A DNA stretch of 64,000 nt, from the NCBI RefSeq assembly GCF_963677155.1, contig NZ_OY781884.1:1348001-1412000 (forward strand), written 5' to 3'. Under the pieces are notes generated by a model. The model was not told the DNA's origin. It made no database searches and worked only from the letters and a program-made list of their open reading frames with translations. Source of the DNA: an uncultured Draconibacterium sp. GTDB lineage: Bacteria; Bacteroidota; Bacteroidia; Bacteroidales; Prolixibacteraceae. The position numbers were made by a program, and so were the translations under genes. This document shows, one piece after another, positions 28,539-37,597 of the stretch (position 1 is its first letter; every line of letters starts with the position of its first letter).

Positions 28539-30428
28539 TCAGGTTGTTTCTGTTTTTTTTAAATCGAGCTTATTAATATGCAGTGCATTAAAAACATTAG
28601 TTATACTTAATTTTTTAAGTACAACTTCCCCTTCAAATGCAATTTTAAGGTCGGAATATTCTGCTTTTATTGCTTCTTTATTAAGATATGGAGAATTGAT
28701 TTTATCTAAATCAATCTCTTTTAATGCCTGCATCCGGGTATTCAATAAATGTTTCACTCTATAGGTTTCCGGAGGTTTTTGTTTGTAAAGTAATTCCTTT
28801 GGTAAATAAGGTGTAACAGCTTTGCGATACAAATAACGGCTTATACCTTGTTTGTAAAAAAGATTCTCCGGCATGGCCAGTGCAAATTCTACAACACGTT
28901 TATCTAACAAGGGATATAAATACTTGACGCCATGCATTTTTCCCAATATATTCCAACTCTCCATTCGATCCTGATGATATCCTAAATTCAAATAGAACAA
29001 CTGACGATCTCTTATGCTGCTATTTGGCGAGGGAGTATTTTTACGTATATCTTCGTATTGTAAAAAGTCACTATATTTTTTACCAACAAGTTTATTGTAC
29101 GCTTTTAATTTAATCTTTTTTACAGTACTCCAACTACATGGGAGTAATTTATCAGGTAAGAATGAATAAAATAATGTTTTGCCAAAATTTTTAGCTACAC
29201 GTAAAAGCTTAAGAGAATCGTTAGTTTTATTTTGGTCAATTAAATTCTTAAATGCCTGAATCCACCTTCCATTTTTTATTAAATCAATGTGGTTACTGCG
29301 CGATCGCATGGTTAGTAATTCGTCTCCGCCAAAACCTGAGAAGATTAACTGCACTCCTTGTTGTTGGGCAATTGGCAATGTTATACGCTCGTAATCAATC
29401 ATTGTACAACCATGCCGACTAACATCATGCTCCTCAATTATCTTTTTAGCCTCATCAACTGAATAATTTATTTCGGAATGAACAAACCCCTCTTTACTTG
29501 CAATTTCCCGGGCATCGGCCCATTCATGGTAAGATTTATCATCTTCGGGTTTCGGCCTGCACCAATTGTAAGTAAAAAAATCTCTGCCTGAATCAATTGC
29601 TTTTCTGCCGGCCATGAGAGCAACAGGACTGGAATCCAGCCCTCCACTTAAATGTGCTCCAATGTTGATACCCGGAGGCAATCGGTCTGCCACTGCTTGT
29701 TCAAGCAAGTTTGCTAATTGGCTTACATATTCCTCCTCAGTTTCATATTTTATTGGCTCAATTAATTCAGGATGCCAGTAAGTTTCTGATTCTAGAACAC
29801 CGTCATTAAAAGTTGCAACCGTAGCACGTGGTATTTTATAAATGTCAGCATAAAATGTTTCTTGTTGGTTATGATTGGTGCTTGATTTTAAATAGTTCAA
29901 GACTACTGTATCATTTAAAGTATGCGGGACAGATGGATCTGACAGAATAATATCTATCGAATCACTAACCAACAGAAACTGATCGCATAAGTAATAATAA
30001 ACAGGAATAACTCCTAAATGATCCCTTACAACAACAGTTTCCTTACTATTTAAATCGTGCAATACAAAGCCAAAATCTCCGATTAAATGTTCAGCAAATG
30101 AATTGCCATAACTTTCATATGCATTTACAATGAGATCGCAAACATTTTCTGATTCGTAATTTAAAAGCTTGCTGAGTTCTTTTTGATTGTCGATACGAAT
30201 ATCACCAACAAGCCAATAAAAGCTTTTGGCAGCTCGAATGGTGAATCCTTTTTTTAAAGCACTTAATTGAGAATAACTGACATTTTCAATACCAGTGCTT
30301 ATATCCTCAAGTTGTTCAGAATGATGCCAACTATTGGAATTAACATCATTTGCTATAATAATGTCATTAATTTCACCACTATTAACAGAAGTTTTATCGA
30401 AACGACGATAAAAATAAAAGGATGCCAC
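28539..30428 (-). CDS. Lasso cyclase C1 (asparagine-synthetase-like)
   Basis: The 629-residue protein has an N-terminal glutaminase-like domain (1-210) without the catalytic Cys at position 2 (MASFYFYRRF), as usual for lasso cyclases. The AMP-forming synthetase domain has the pyrophosphate loop LSGGLDSSPVAL (about 260) and SGFGGDELL. It would adenylate the core Asp/Glu side chain and close the macrolactam with residue 1. It follows precursor A1 by 35 bp on the same strand. It is more divergent than C2 and C5, which resemble each other. Confidence 0.9.
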   Translation of the reverse strand: MASFYFYRRFDKTSVNSGEINDIIIANDVNSNSWHHSEQLEDISTGIENVSYSQLSALKKGFTIRAAKSFYWLVGDIRIDNQKELSKLLNYESENVCDLIVNAYESYGNSFAEHLIGDFGFVLHDLNSKETVVVRDHLGVIPVYYYLCDQFLLVSDSIDIILSDPSVPHTLNDTVVLNYLKSSTNHNQQETFYADIYKIPRATVATFNDGVLESETYWHPELIEPIKYETEEEYVSQLANLLEQAVADRLPPGINIGAHLSGGLDSSPVALMAGRKAIDSGRDFFTYNWCRPKPEDDKSYHEWADAREIASKEGFVHSEINYSVDEAKKIIEEHDVSRHGCTMIDYERITLPIAQQQGVQLIFSGFGGDELLTMRSRSNHIDLIKNGRWIQAFKNLIDQNKTNDSLKLLRVAKNFGKTLFYSFLPDKLLPCSWSTVKKIKLKAYNKLVGKKYSDFLQYEDIRKNTPSPNSSIRDRQLFYLNLGYHQDRMESWNILGKMHGVKYLYPLLDKRVVEFALAMPENLFYKQGISRYLYRKAVTPYLPKELLYKQKPPETYRVKHLLNTRMQALKEIDLDKINSPYLNKEAIKAEYSDLKIAFEGEVVLKKLSITNVFNALHINKLDLKKTETT

Positions 30429-30463
30429 GACTTATGTTGTTCTTAAATAGATATCTGACTAAA

Positions 30464-30589
30464 CTAACTAAGGTGTCCGGTACTGGCTTCAGTTGTAAGA
30501 TACATACCACTTTCAGTTTCATCAATATCCAAATCAATTATTTCTGGGGTATTCCATTCTTGTAATTTGTTTTCTTTTTCGTCCATCAT
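30464..30589 (-). CDS. Lasso precursor A1
   Basis: The 41-residue peptide (MM start, 30589 or 30586) has leader motif EWNTPEIIDLDIDETE and predicted core SGMYLTTEASTGHLS. Thr sits at -2, the ring acceptor Glu at core position 8, and Ser is last. Ring closure Ser1 to Glu8 is predicted by rule, not shown. It lies 35 bp before cyclase C1 and 115 bp after the broken precursor A2. Confidence 0.85.
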   Translation of the reverse strand: MMDEKENKLQEWNTPEIIDLDIDETESGMYLTTEASTGHLS

Positions 30590-30704
30590 TCGTTTTTATA
30601 TTGTAAAATATTAATAGATTTTGTCTTAATTTTTTTCAAATATAAAAATATATAAATATATAAAAAAGTATTACTCATTTATTTTAAAGCAACCGATCTT
30701 TCGT

Positions 30705-30850
30705 TTACGATGGTCCTTGATAATCAGCAACGGTTTCACCTCCATTTAAGAGCTTATCTTCTGTTTGCATCATGTTTAAATCAATTACTTCGGGATCCTC
30801 CAAACTTTTTTCTCCGAGTTTGTACTTTTTATTTCGGTTTTATTTTCCAT
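30705..30850 (-). pseudogene. Lasso precursor A2, frameshifted
   Basis: The ATG at 30848-30850 opens a leader whose W-E-D-P-E motif is broken: around 30790 the run after TTT has two G where three would keep frame. With one G added the peptide is 48 residues with core DKLLNGGETVADYQGPS, that is Thr at -2, Glu8 and C-terminal Ser. As written, translation stops early. It may be an indel error or a dead copy. Confidence 0.75.
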
Positions 30851-30930
30851 TTTTTTTTTAATCTTATAACGATACTATATACAATATCTAATTTTATCAA
30901 AAATTCAATCCATTTAAACACAATAGGTTT

Positions 30931-31795
30931 TCAAACATTAAGGCATCCGTTTTTGTCGATATATGAAAATTCGTTCATTGTGTTGTAATTGTATTGAATG
31001 ATTAGCTGAATTTGCTCTTCAGATAAAAAATCACGATAATTGCCAATTTTTCCCTTTCCAGAAAAAACGTTTGCACTCTTGTATTTTTTCACCAAAGCCT
31101 TTTTCCTTTTCCTTTTGTTGTAGGATTTTAAAGTCGGTATTTAAGATTGCTTTTTCCAGGCGGTCTTGTTCATATTCAAGCTCCAGAAACAGTATAATGT
31201 TTTTAAAAGTTTCTATTGGGTTCATCAACATATCTTCGTAGCGAACAAAAAGAACCGGAATTTCGCTTTGGTTTTTCCAACTTTTTACGTGTCCTTGCCA
31301 GGACAGCAATATTTGGCGAAGTTGTCCTTGTTTTTTCCCTGCAATAGCACCATGCTTATTTAAAATAAGATTTATAGTTTTTTCTATTTTCCCTGCACTA
31401 TGGTTGGCGTATGACACACATACATCGAGTGGATTACGAACAAAACAAACTGCACTTTTGCTTATTTCGGACGGAAATATTGGAATGCCTTCTTTTGTAA
31501 AGGTATAGGCATCGTGCGTTTTCTTGTATACCTGCTCCCCTTCTTCTTCGTACTTTTTTGATAAAGCTCGGTACATATCGGGGCGGTACAGGTCAACTTC
31601 ATCTGGGGACATTTCGAAGGGGTTCATGGCTATTTCTTCTTCAAAATCGATTGCAGAGCTTGCAATTCTATTCGATTCTATATCTTCAAGATCTAACGGA
31701 GTTTTCGATCTTTTCAGATAATTAGCCAAAAACATTCGAAACCAGGTGTTGCCTGATTTTGGATAAGATGCCAACCATACAATGTTTTTCTTCAT
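30931..31795 (-). pseudogene. Sulfotransferase ST2, C-terminus frameshifted
   Basis: Residues 1-250 are intact, with the PAPS 5'-phosphosulfate loop ASYPKSGNTWFRMFLANYL and the 3'-phosphate motif FVRNPLDVCVSYANHSA. An extra A in an A5 run near 31050 shifts the frame at WKGK, so the printed ORF (31031-31795, 254 aa) loses the last 35 residues. Those remain readable to TGA at 30931-30933 (IGNYRDFLSEEQIQ and on). The start overlaps the kinase K1 stop (ATGA). The catalytic core may still fold. Confidence 0.8.
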
Positions 31796-32600
31796 AACTT
31801 AATTTGTTCTTCAATAAAACGCATGGTGTCGTATATATTACTAATCTGAGGCCGTTCAATACTTGTAACTTTTACTTTCGTGGCTAACAAAAAGAGTTGC
31901 TTAAAATATTCTTTTTCCGTTTCGGGCATTCCTTTCAAATAGACTTTGCGGTAGATTTGTTTGCGAAGTGCATTATATTTCTGAATACCATTCAGCACAT
32001 TTGCTTCGTAAGCCTCTTTATTACGAATGTTCAGAATAAAAATTTGGTTTAAATCGAAATCTGAATAGTTTTCCTTTCTCATTTTAAGGTAAAACTTTTC
32101 TATTTAAGGTCTGATTTTTTCCAATTCGTTATTCTCAATTTCTAATTTTTCAAGTGTATCGTCCCATAATCTAATCCGGGTTTTATAGGGAAGGATAACT
32201 GTTTTAGACGAATCTATTTTCATAGAACTAATATCGTCATTTATATATTTCGCCCCGTTTTGACAGAATGCTGCAGTAACCGATGATTTACCAACACCCG
32301 AGCGTCCACATATCATAATCCCTTTGCTTTTGTATTCAAACGAACTGCCATGGAAAGGTAACAGTTGTCTTTGATGTAATACGGCACCCAATACAGACCC
32401 TTCTAGAAAAAGGTTGATAGAAGCTTCATCCTCATACGGACAAATGGAAACATTTTACCATCTTGTACACGGTATCGGGCAACATTCTTTACGTCGAAAA
32501 AGAAATCAGTTTCTTTATTTTTTAAATGAGTGCGATTTAAAATGCAATTTTCAGGTTCACCCAATTCCTTAAAGTTTTGTTTTATTTCAACTGTTATATT
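31792..32600 (-). pseudogene. HPr-kinase-like K1, broken
   Basis: The P-loop CGRSGVGKSSVTAAFCQ and the NDD motif are readable in 32104-32391 and the C-terminal helices in 31792-32082. Between them an in-frame TAA (32104-32106) sits where paralogues have Glu or Gly (IRP-E/G-xKFYL). A frameshift near 32450 separates the N-terminal domain (VKNVARYRVQDGK). It is two lesions away from a full paralogue of K2, and its 3' end keeps the ATGA overlap with ST2. Confidence 0.82.
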
Positions 32601-32653
32601 CAGGAGTTTAAATTTTATCCAAATTGTTTTTATACCATCAATGTGATGATTAA

Positions 32654-33072
32654 TTAGAATTTATGAATTTCTTTAAAACCTGTTAGCATTGGTGTTATTT
32701 CAATACTATCAGCAATTAGCCATGCATGCGCTTTCAGCTTTTTCTTTTCTTCTCCGTCCATTTGAAGCCCCAAGTACATCACAGAGGCAATTCCACTGCG
32801 CTGTAATATAAATCTGGCAGCAAATGATTTAACAAGACAAATGTTTTTCCAGAAAACTGTTTTATTAGCTCAATATACTGCAACTCTTATTTCCTTCAAT
32901 AACAAAAGATCAATATGTTCTTGCAACGAAGTTGCAGGAATAAAAAGGCTAATGTTTTTTTTTATGGAACAATTGTAACAATGATTATTGAACCCCGTAA
33001 AAACAGCAGGGCTTCAACAAAAAATAATTTCTCCTTTTTGCTTAAGCAAAAGAATTTACATATCAGTTTCAT
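32654..33072 (-). pseudogene. Transglutaminase-like leader protease B2 (copy b), broken
   Basis: The ATG overlaps the B1 stop (ATGA). The N-terminus MKLICKFFCLSKKEKLFFVE and the C-terminal catalytic part, with Cys in NICLVKSFAARFILQR and His in KAHAWLI, are both recognisable. An in-frame TGA near 32870 and at least one frameshift lie between. Total length (419 nt) is one base off a multiple of three. It should be inactive. Confidence 0.8.
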
Positions 33073-33332
33073 GCAATTTTAACCAAGTCAGCATCCTTTG
33101 CCTTTTTCAGGAATTCTTCTACTTCTTGTTTACAAACATCTTCTTCAACATCGAATTCGGTTAACAGTTGATCTGTAATTTCAGAAAATGTTTTTGGTTC
33201 GTTAATCAGCTCCCAAATTCTTTTTCCTACCGGGTTTAATCCAAAATATTTCCCTTTTTCTATGTGCATCATAACCTGATTGTTGTCTAACTCACCATCG
33301 ATGATTTGTTGGTTGCGGTAGTATTTTTCCAT
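33069..33332 (-). CDS. Lasso B1 / PqqD-like RiPP recognition element (copy b)
   Basis: The 87-residue protein matches copies c and d closely, with MMHIEKGKYFGLNPVGKRIW and the winged-helix C-terminus (SEITDQLLTEFDVEEDVCK). Start MEKYYRNQQI at 33332 is chosen because paralogues share it. The longer open frame only covers the palindromic spacer. It is coupled to the broken B2 copy b and preceded by sulfotransferase ST3. Confidence 0.9.
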   Translation of the reverse strand: MEKYYRNQQIIDGELDNNQVMMHIEKGKYFGLNPVGKRIWELINEPKTFSEITDQLLTEFDVEEDVCKQEVEEFLKKAKDADLVKIA

Positions 33333-33404
33333 AATGTAAGTTTTAAAGGTCCTTAATTTGTTCTTGTTTACCTGTCCATACGAATTTGTGTTACTTGCTT
33401 CTTC

Positions 33405-33487
33405 CCATGGGCAAAGTCCATGGCAGAGAGACAGTGTGCTGGCAACTGGCATGAAGGGGTTGAACTTTTCGTTGCAGCCTTGCAACT
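33405..33487. repeat. Palindromic intergenic element (copy 2)
   Basis: CCATGG-GCAAAGT-CCATGG (33405-33423) and GTTGCA-GCCT-TGCAAC near 33471 lie in the 157-bp gap between ST3 and B1b. It is almost identical to the 46.3-kb copy, consistent with duplication of the whole module. Confidence 0.65.
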
Positions 33488-33489
33488 CA

Positions 33490-34350
33490 TTACACCGTCA
33501 GCCGTCCGTCTTTATCAATATATCCAAACTCTTTCATCGTGTCGTAGTTATATTCTACAATTCGTTGTATTTGTCCTTCTGAAAGATATTCTCGATAGTT
33601 GCCAATTTTTCCTTTCCAGAAAAAATTTTCACATAACTGCATTTTCTCCCGAAATCCTTGTTCCTGTTCCATTTGTTGAAGGTTTTTAAAATCACTGTTA
33701 ATTATTGCACGTTTCAAACGCTCTTCATTACACTCCAACCCCAGAAAACGAACAATTCCTGTAAAAGTTTCAACCGGTTTTTGGAGCATATCTTCGTAAC
33801 GGACAAAATGGACGGGTATTACTGATTGGTTCTTCCAGCTTTGAACATGACTTTTCCAAGACATTAAAATCTGACGGAGTTGCCCCCCTTTCTTTCCAGA
33901 CAGGGAAGAATTTTCATCTAAAATAAAATCAAGTGTTTTTTTAATTTCTTTTGCACTATGGTTAGCGTATGATACACAGACATCCAATGGATTACGCACA
34001 AAATAAACGACTCCTTTGCTGATATCCGCAGGAAAAAGAGGTTCTCCATTTCGATTTAGGGTATAAGCATCGTGCATTTTTTTGTAACGAATCTCTCCAT
34101 TTTTTTCAGCCTTCTTTGATTGAATATAGTATAAATCCGGGCGATATAAATCGACTTCATCAGGAAATAATTCAAAGGGGTTCAATCCTATTTGTTCCTC
34201 AAAATCAATTGCGTTGCTTGAAATGGAAGTTGGCTCTATCTCTTCGAGAGATACTGGGTTTTCTGTATCTTTCTGATAATTTGCCAGGAACATACGAAAC
34301 CATGTATTGCCCGATTTGGGATAAGATGCCAGCCAAACAATATTTTTCAT
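33490..34350 (-). CDS. Sulfotransferase ST3
   Basis: The 286-residue PAPS-dependent sulfotransferase has N-terminal loop WLASYPKSGNTWFRMFLANY (residues 6-25) for the 5'-phosphosulfate, FVRNPLDVCVSYANHSAK (about 125-142) for the 3'-phosphate, and C-terminal VEYNYDTMKEFGYIDKDGRL. It has no signal peptide and acts in the cytoplasm. It is coupled by ATGA to kinase K2. It is nearly identical to ST5 at 46421. The substrate is inferred to be the lasso precursor or peptide (Ser, Thr or Tyr hydroxyl). Confidence 0.93.
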   Translation of the reverse strand: MKNIVWLASYPKSGNTWFRMFLANYQKDTENPVSLEEIEPTSISSNAIDFEEQIGLNPFELFPDEVDLYRPDLYYIQSKKAEKNGEIRYKKMHDAYTLNRNGEPLFPADISKGVVYFVRNPLDVCVSYANHSAKEIKKTLDFILDENSSLSGKKGGQLRQILMSWKSHVQSWKNQSVIPVHFVRYEDMLQKPVETFTGIVRFLGLECNEERLKRAIINSDFKNLQQMEQEQGFREKMQLCENFFWKGKIGNYREYLSEGQIQRIVEYNYDTMKEFGYIDKDGRLTV

Positions 34351-35168
34351 GATTCTATTTCATTTCCAATAAAACGCATGGTTTCCTGAATATCGCAGAT
34401 TTGAGGCCTTAGAATGCGTGTCAACCGCACTTTGTTTGCCAGAGAAAACAGTTGCACGAAATACTTTTTTTCTGTTTCGGGCATGCCTTTTAAGTATATT
34501 CTGCGGTATATCTGTTTTCGCAAGGCGTTATATTTTTCCATCCCTTCGAGTTCGGTTGCCCGATATTCATTTTTATTGTGGGTAGAAAGAATAAATATGT
34601 AATTCAGCGTTTGTGGCGTTGGTGCTTTCTCTTCAAATGACAAATAGAACTTCTCCATTTCGGGACGTATCCTGTTCAGGTTATCGAAAGAGATGTTCAG
34701 CTTATTTAGAGTATCATCCCATAGTTTTATGCGGGTTTTTACCGGAAGTATACTTACCTGTGAATCCGACACCGACACCGGAGAAATATCATCGTTAATA
34801 TAAATCGCATTGTTTTGGCAAAAAGCCGCTGTTACCGATGATTTTCCCGCTCCTGAGTTGCCACATATCATAATCCCTTTGTTTTTGTACAAAAAGGAGC
34901 TGCCGTGAAAAGGCAGATTACCTTGTTGGTGTAATAATGCTCCGAGTGCAGAGCCTTCAAGATAGAGGTTAATTGATTCTTCATCAGTATTTTCATACGG
35001 TGAAATGAGAATTTTTTCACCGTTTTGCACCAAATAGTGAGCAACATTTTTAACGTTTAAATAAAATTCCGATTCACTAACTTTAAAATTTGGTCGTGAA
35101 AAATTACAGTTTTCGGGTTGTTTTATTTTATCTACTTTAAAAATACTTGTGGTAGCTAATAAATTCAT
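34347..35168 (-). CDS. HPr-kinase-like lasso tailoring kinase K2
   Basis: The 273-residue protein has P-loop CGNSGAGKSSVTAAF, the HprK-type IYINDDISPV motif and the conserved C-terminal YLKGMPETEKKYF. Homologues in paeninodin-type clusters phosphorylate the C-terminal Ser of the precursor, and all precursors here end in Ser. Start 35168 is chosen by alignment with K3 and K4 (MNL...). A longer frame to 35237 exists. It is translationally coupled to ST3. Confidence 0.9.
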   Translation of the reverse strand: MNLLATTSIFKVDKIKQPENCNFSRPNFKVSESEFYLNVKNVAHYLVQNGEKILISPYENTDEESINLYLEGSALGALLHQQGNLPFHGSSFLYKNKGIMICGNSGAGKSSVTAAFCQNNAIYINDDISPVSVSDSQVSILPVKTRIKLWDDTLNKLNISFDNLNRIRPEMEKFYLSFEEKAPTPQTLNYIFILSTHNKNEYRATELEGMEKYNALRKQIYRRIYLKGMPETEKKYFVQLFSLANKVRLTRILRPQICDIQETMRFIGNEIES

Positions 35169-35456
35169 TAATCCTGTTTGGTAGGGTAAAGGTTTATAAT
35201 ATTTTTTGTTGTAAAATTTTATGAAATTGAATAACAACTACAAATGTATACTATTTTGCAATACTATAATCATTTATACTGCTAGTAATAACGTATTAAA
35301 ATGGTATAAAAAGAGACAAACGAAAATATTTTTGAGGAGGACTAATAGCGTAAGGTAACATTAAAAAGCTAAAGCTTAAATATTCTGTGGTGAAAAAGAG
35401 TTGAAAATTTATACTAACTAAAGATTTATTTTAAATGTAAAATAGGGGAGGGTATT

Positions 35457-37283
35457 TCAACGTAAATATTTTTTTACCAACATAACATATTGCAGGTAAA
35501 GAGTATATTTCTTTTGGTCTCTGAGACTTCTTGACAGGAATTCATCGGAGAAAGGCCGGTCGAAAACCTTTACAAAAGCTTCCGGCCTGAAAAAAGGAAG
35601 CTGTTCTTCCGGTTCCAGAAAATTAAAAAGTTTTTCCAGGTAGTCTTTCCCTTTTTTAATTCCACTAAGGGTACAAGCAATCCGTAACGCTTCCGCCTTG
35701 TCTTTCCGTATGCGAATTTTTTCGGTAAGGATTCCTTTCATGGCTTCCCGGTACAGCAATCTGGAGTGAAAGTTTTTATAGGTGTATTCCACCGGAATGC
35801 TGAACCAAAAATCGAGCACATCCTTGTCAAGCAATGGATATTTGTAGTCGAAACCGTATTTTTCGGCGTTGATGGCCCAACTATCCATTCGTTCCGGGAG
35901 ATGGTGATTTTCCAGCAAGTTCAATGTAAACTGTGTCCGGTTTCCGTATCCGAAAATAATTTTTCTGTGGTGCAGAAAAATCTGCTTCCAGTGTTTTTTG
36001 ATAAATGAAAAACGGAACAACCGCAGTTTTGACAGGTCTGTTTTACCGACTTTGTACGGACCTAAAAGGCCAAAAGGGATAAAAAGGGGAAGCACTTCTG
36101 TTCGTAGTTTCATGACTGTGGCTTTAATACCCATAGTCCCGGTATATTTTAACAGCGTTCGCCACTTTAAACTAAAAAATAAATGGTTAACACTCCCTCT
36201 TTGGCTAAGCGAAACAAATTCGTCGCCGCCCCACCCGCTAAAAAGGGTTTCTATATCGTCTTTTTCAGCCATCTGCATTACCGGATGTTCAATATGTTGA
36301 GTTTCAAATTCAGGGATAATAGAATTTTTCACCGTTTCATTTTTTTCGAGATCCAGGTATTTTACCCGGATGTTTTTATCCTTTTCAAAGGCATCAATAA
36401 ATTCTTTTTCGTTGACCCCTTCTACCGGATTTTCGAATGTTTCTGGAGTCCATGAATACCCTGTCAATGATTTTTTGTCAGAAGTATGGTCGGCGACAAT
36501 AGCCGCAACGCCACAGGAATCAATGCCCCCGCTCACATGCATCCCGGTTTTTCTGGACTCCATTCGATTGACGGTTGCAGTTACAAGCAGTTCCCGCAAC
36601 CGGAGAACCGTCTTTTCGAATGTAAGCGTTGTATCTTTTTGAATTTTTTCGGGATTCCAATACGGTGAGGATGTGCATTGTCCGTTAAACCTGTGAGTAA
36701 CAAAATGACCGGGAACTACCTTGAGAATATTTTCAAAAGAAGTTAGAGAATACAGTTTGTCAAAACGAAAATACCTGTCAATAAGTTTTTTTTCGGATAA
36801 AGCAATCGGAATAAGCCCTGATTTTGCCAAACCAAATTCATGCGAAGCAAAAACCAACAGGTTCCCGGAACGCCAATAAACCAACGGACGTGTTCCTATA
36901 TGGTCACGGAATAATACAACTTCCTCCTTTTTTTTATCAATGACTACTGCCGCAAAATCCCCGTTGATGTGTCCGGCACATGACGTACCCCATTTGAGGT
37001 ATGCTTTGGCAAAAGCTTCCTCTGGAGAATTGAAATCAAAAAATTGCCGTAGCTTTTCGTGGTTGTAGATACGAATATCGGCAACGACAAGTATTTCGTC
37101 TTCGCTGTAAATTCCGCCTTTCGGTTGCCTTCCGGGGTAATGGCAATATCCAAGGGCAATGTTATTATCTGTTTCCGTATGAAATTTAAAATTTGGATAC
37201 CCCGTTGCGTTGGCCAGGGATAGAATCTCCCCGGAAGTAATTGTTTTTTTGTCAAAGTTTATGATACCGCAGATAAAACCCAT
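35457..37283 (-). CDS. Lasso cyclase C2 (asparagine-synthetase-like)
   Basis: The 608-residue protein begins MGFICGIINF (no Cys2) and has LFRDHIGTRPLVYW in the N-terminal domain. The synthetase loop VSGGIDSCGVAAIVADH lies near residue 250, then SGWGGDEFVSLSQ and KYPLLDKDVLDFW. C5 is a close paralogue (same start motif and length). No intact precursor lies directly upstream. A sulfotransferase fragment overlaps its start. Confidence 0.92.
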   Translation of the reverse strand: MGFICGIINFDKKTITSGEILSLANATGYPNFKFHTETDNNIALGYCHYPGRQPKGGIYSEDEILVVADIRIYNHEKLRQFFDFNSPEEAFAKAYLKWGTSCAGHINGDFAAVVIDKKKEEVVLFRDHIGTRPLVYWRSGNLLVFASHEFGLAKSGLIPIALSEKKLIDRYFRFDKLYSLTSFENILKVVPGHFVTHRFNGQCTSSPYWNPEKIQKDTTLTFEKTVLRLRELLVTATVNRMESRKTGMHVSGGIDSCGVAAIVADHTSDKKSLTGYSWTPETFENPVEGVNEKEFIDAFEKDKNIRVKYLDLEKNETVKNSIIPEFETQHIEHPVMQMAEKDDIETLFSGWGGDEFVSLSQRGSVNHLFFSLKWRTLLKYTGTMGIKATVMKLRTEVLPLFIPFGLLGPYKVGKTDLSKLRLFRFSFIKKHWKQIFLHHRKIIFGYGNRTQFTLNLLENHHLPERMDSWAINAEKYGFDYKYPLLDKDVLDFWFSIPVEYTYKNFHSRLLYREAMKGILTEKIRIRKDKAEALRIACTLSGIKKGKDYLEKLFNFLEPEEQLPFFRPEAFVKVFDRPFSDEFLSRSLRDQKKYTLYLQYVMLVKKYLR

Positions 37284-37450
37284 GCTTGTTCGTTTTTATA
37301 CATGCAGAAATTTTTCGGAAAAACAAAGTCTGATTTCCTCTGTCTTCCTGCCAATAATTTGTTGATTCCTGCTATAATATTTCCATCCGGTGCAATATAC
37401 CCAAATTCTTTCATGGCATCATAATTATAGTTAGCAATTCCATGAACACT
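37259..37450 (-). pseudogene. Sulfotransferase 3' fragment
   Basis: The frame reads IANYNYDAMKEFGYIAPDGN and continues with GINKLLAGRQ to a TAA at 37259-37261, overlapping the C2 start. NYNYDAMKEFGY matches the C-terminal motif of the island sulfotransferases, but the tail is longer and different. It may be what is left of a distinct sulfotransferase after the fusion gene at 37598 was inserted or rearranged. Confidence 0.65.
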
Positions 37451-37597
37451 ATATAATGGGTTTTAAGAATTGTTTCAAAACAGTTTCTAAAAAAGAGAAA
37501 AGCCCGAGAATAATACATTGATGTTTTTTGTATTAAAATTGTTTATGTGTTATATTCGGCTATTCAATACACACGTGCTTAAAATAAAATGCTTTAG

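Noticed and set aside
33333-33485. N-terminal extension of B1b (and of copies a, c) read through the spacer
   Set aside because: The extension covers the palindromic element. B1d has no such extension, and all copies share MEKY as the natural start.
35766-36642. Several + strand ORFs of 80-100 residues across cyclase C2 (similar ones across C5)
   Set aside because: They mirror each other only because C2 and C5 are paralogues on the minus strand. No start context or family features.
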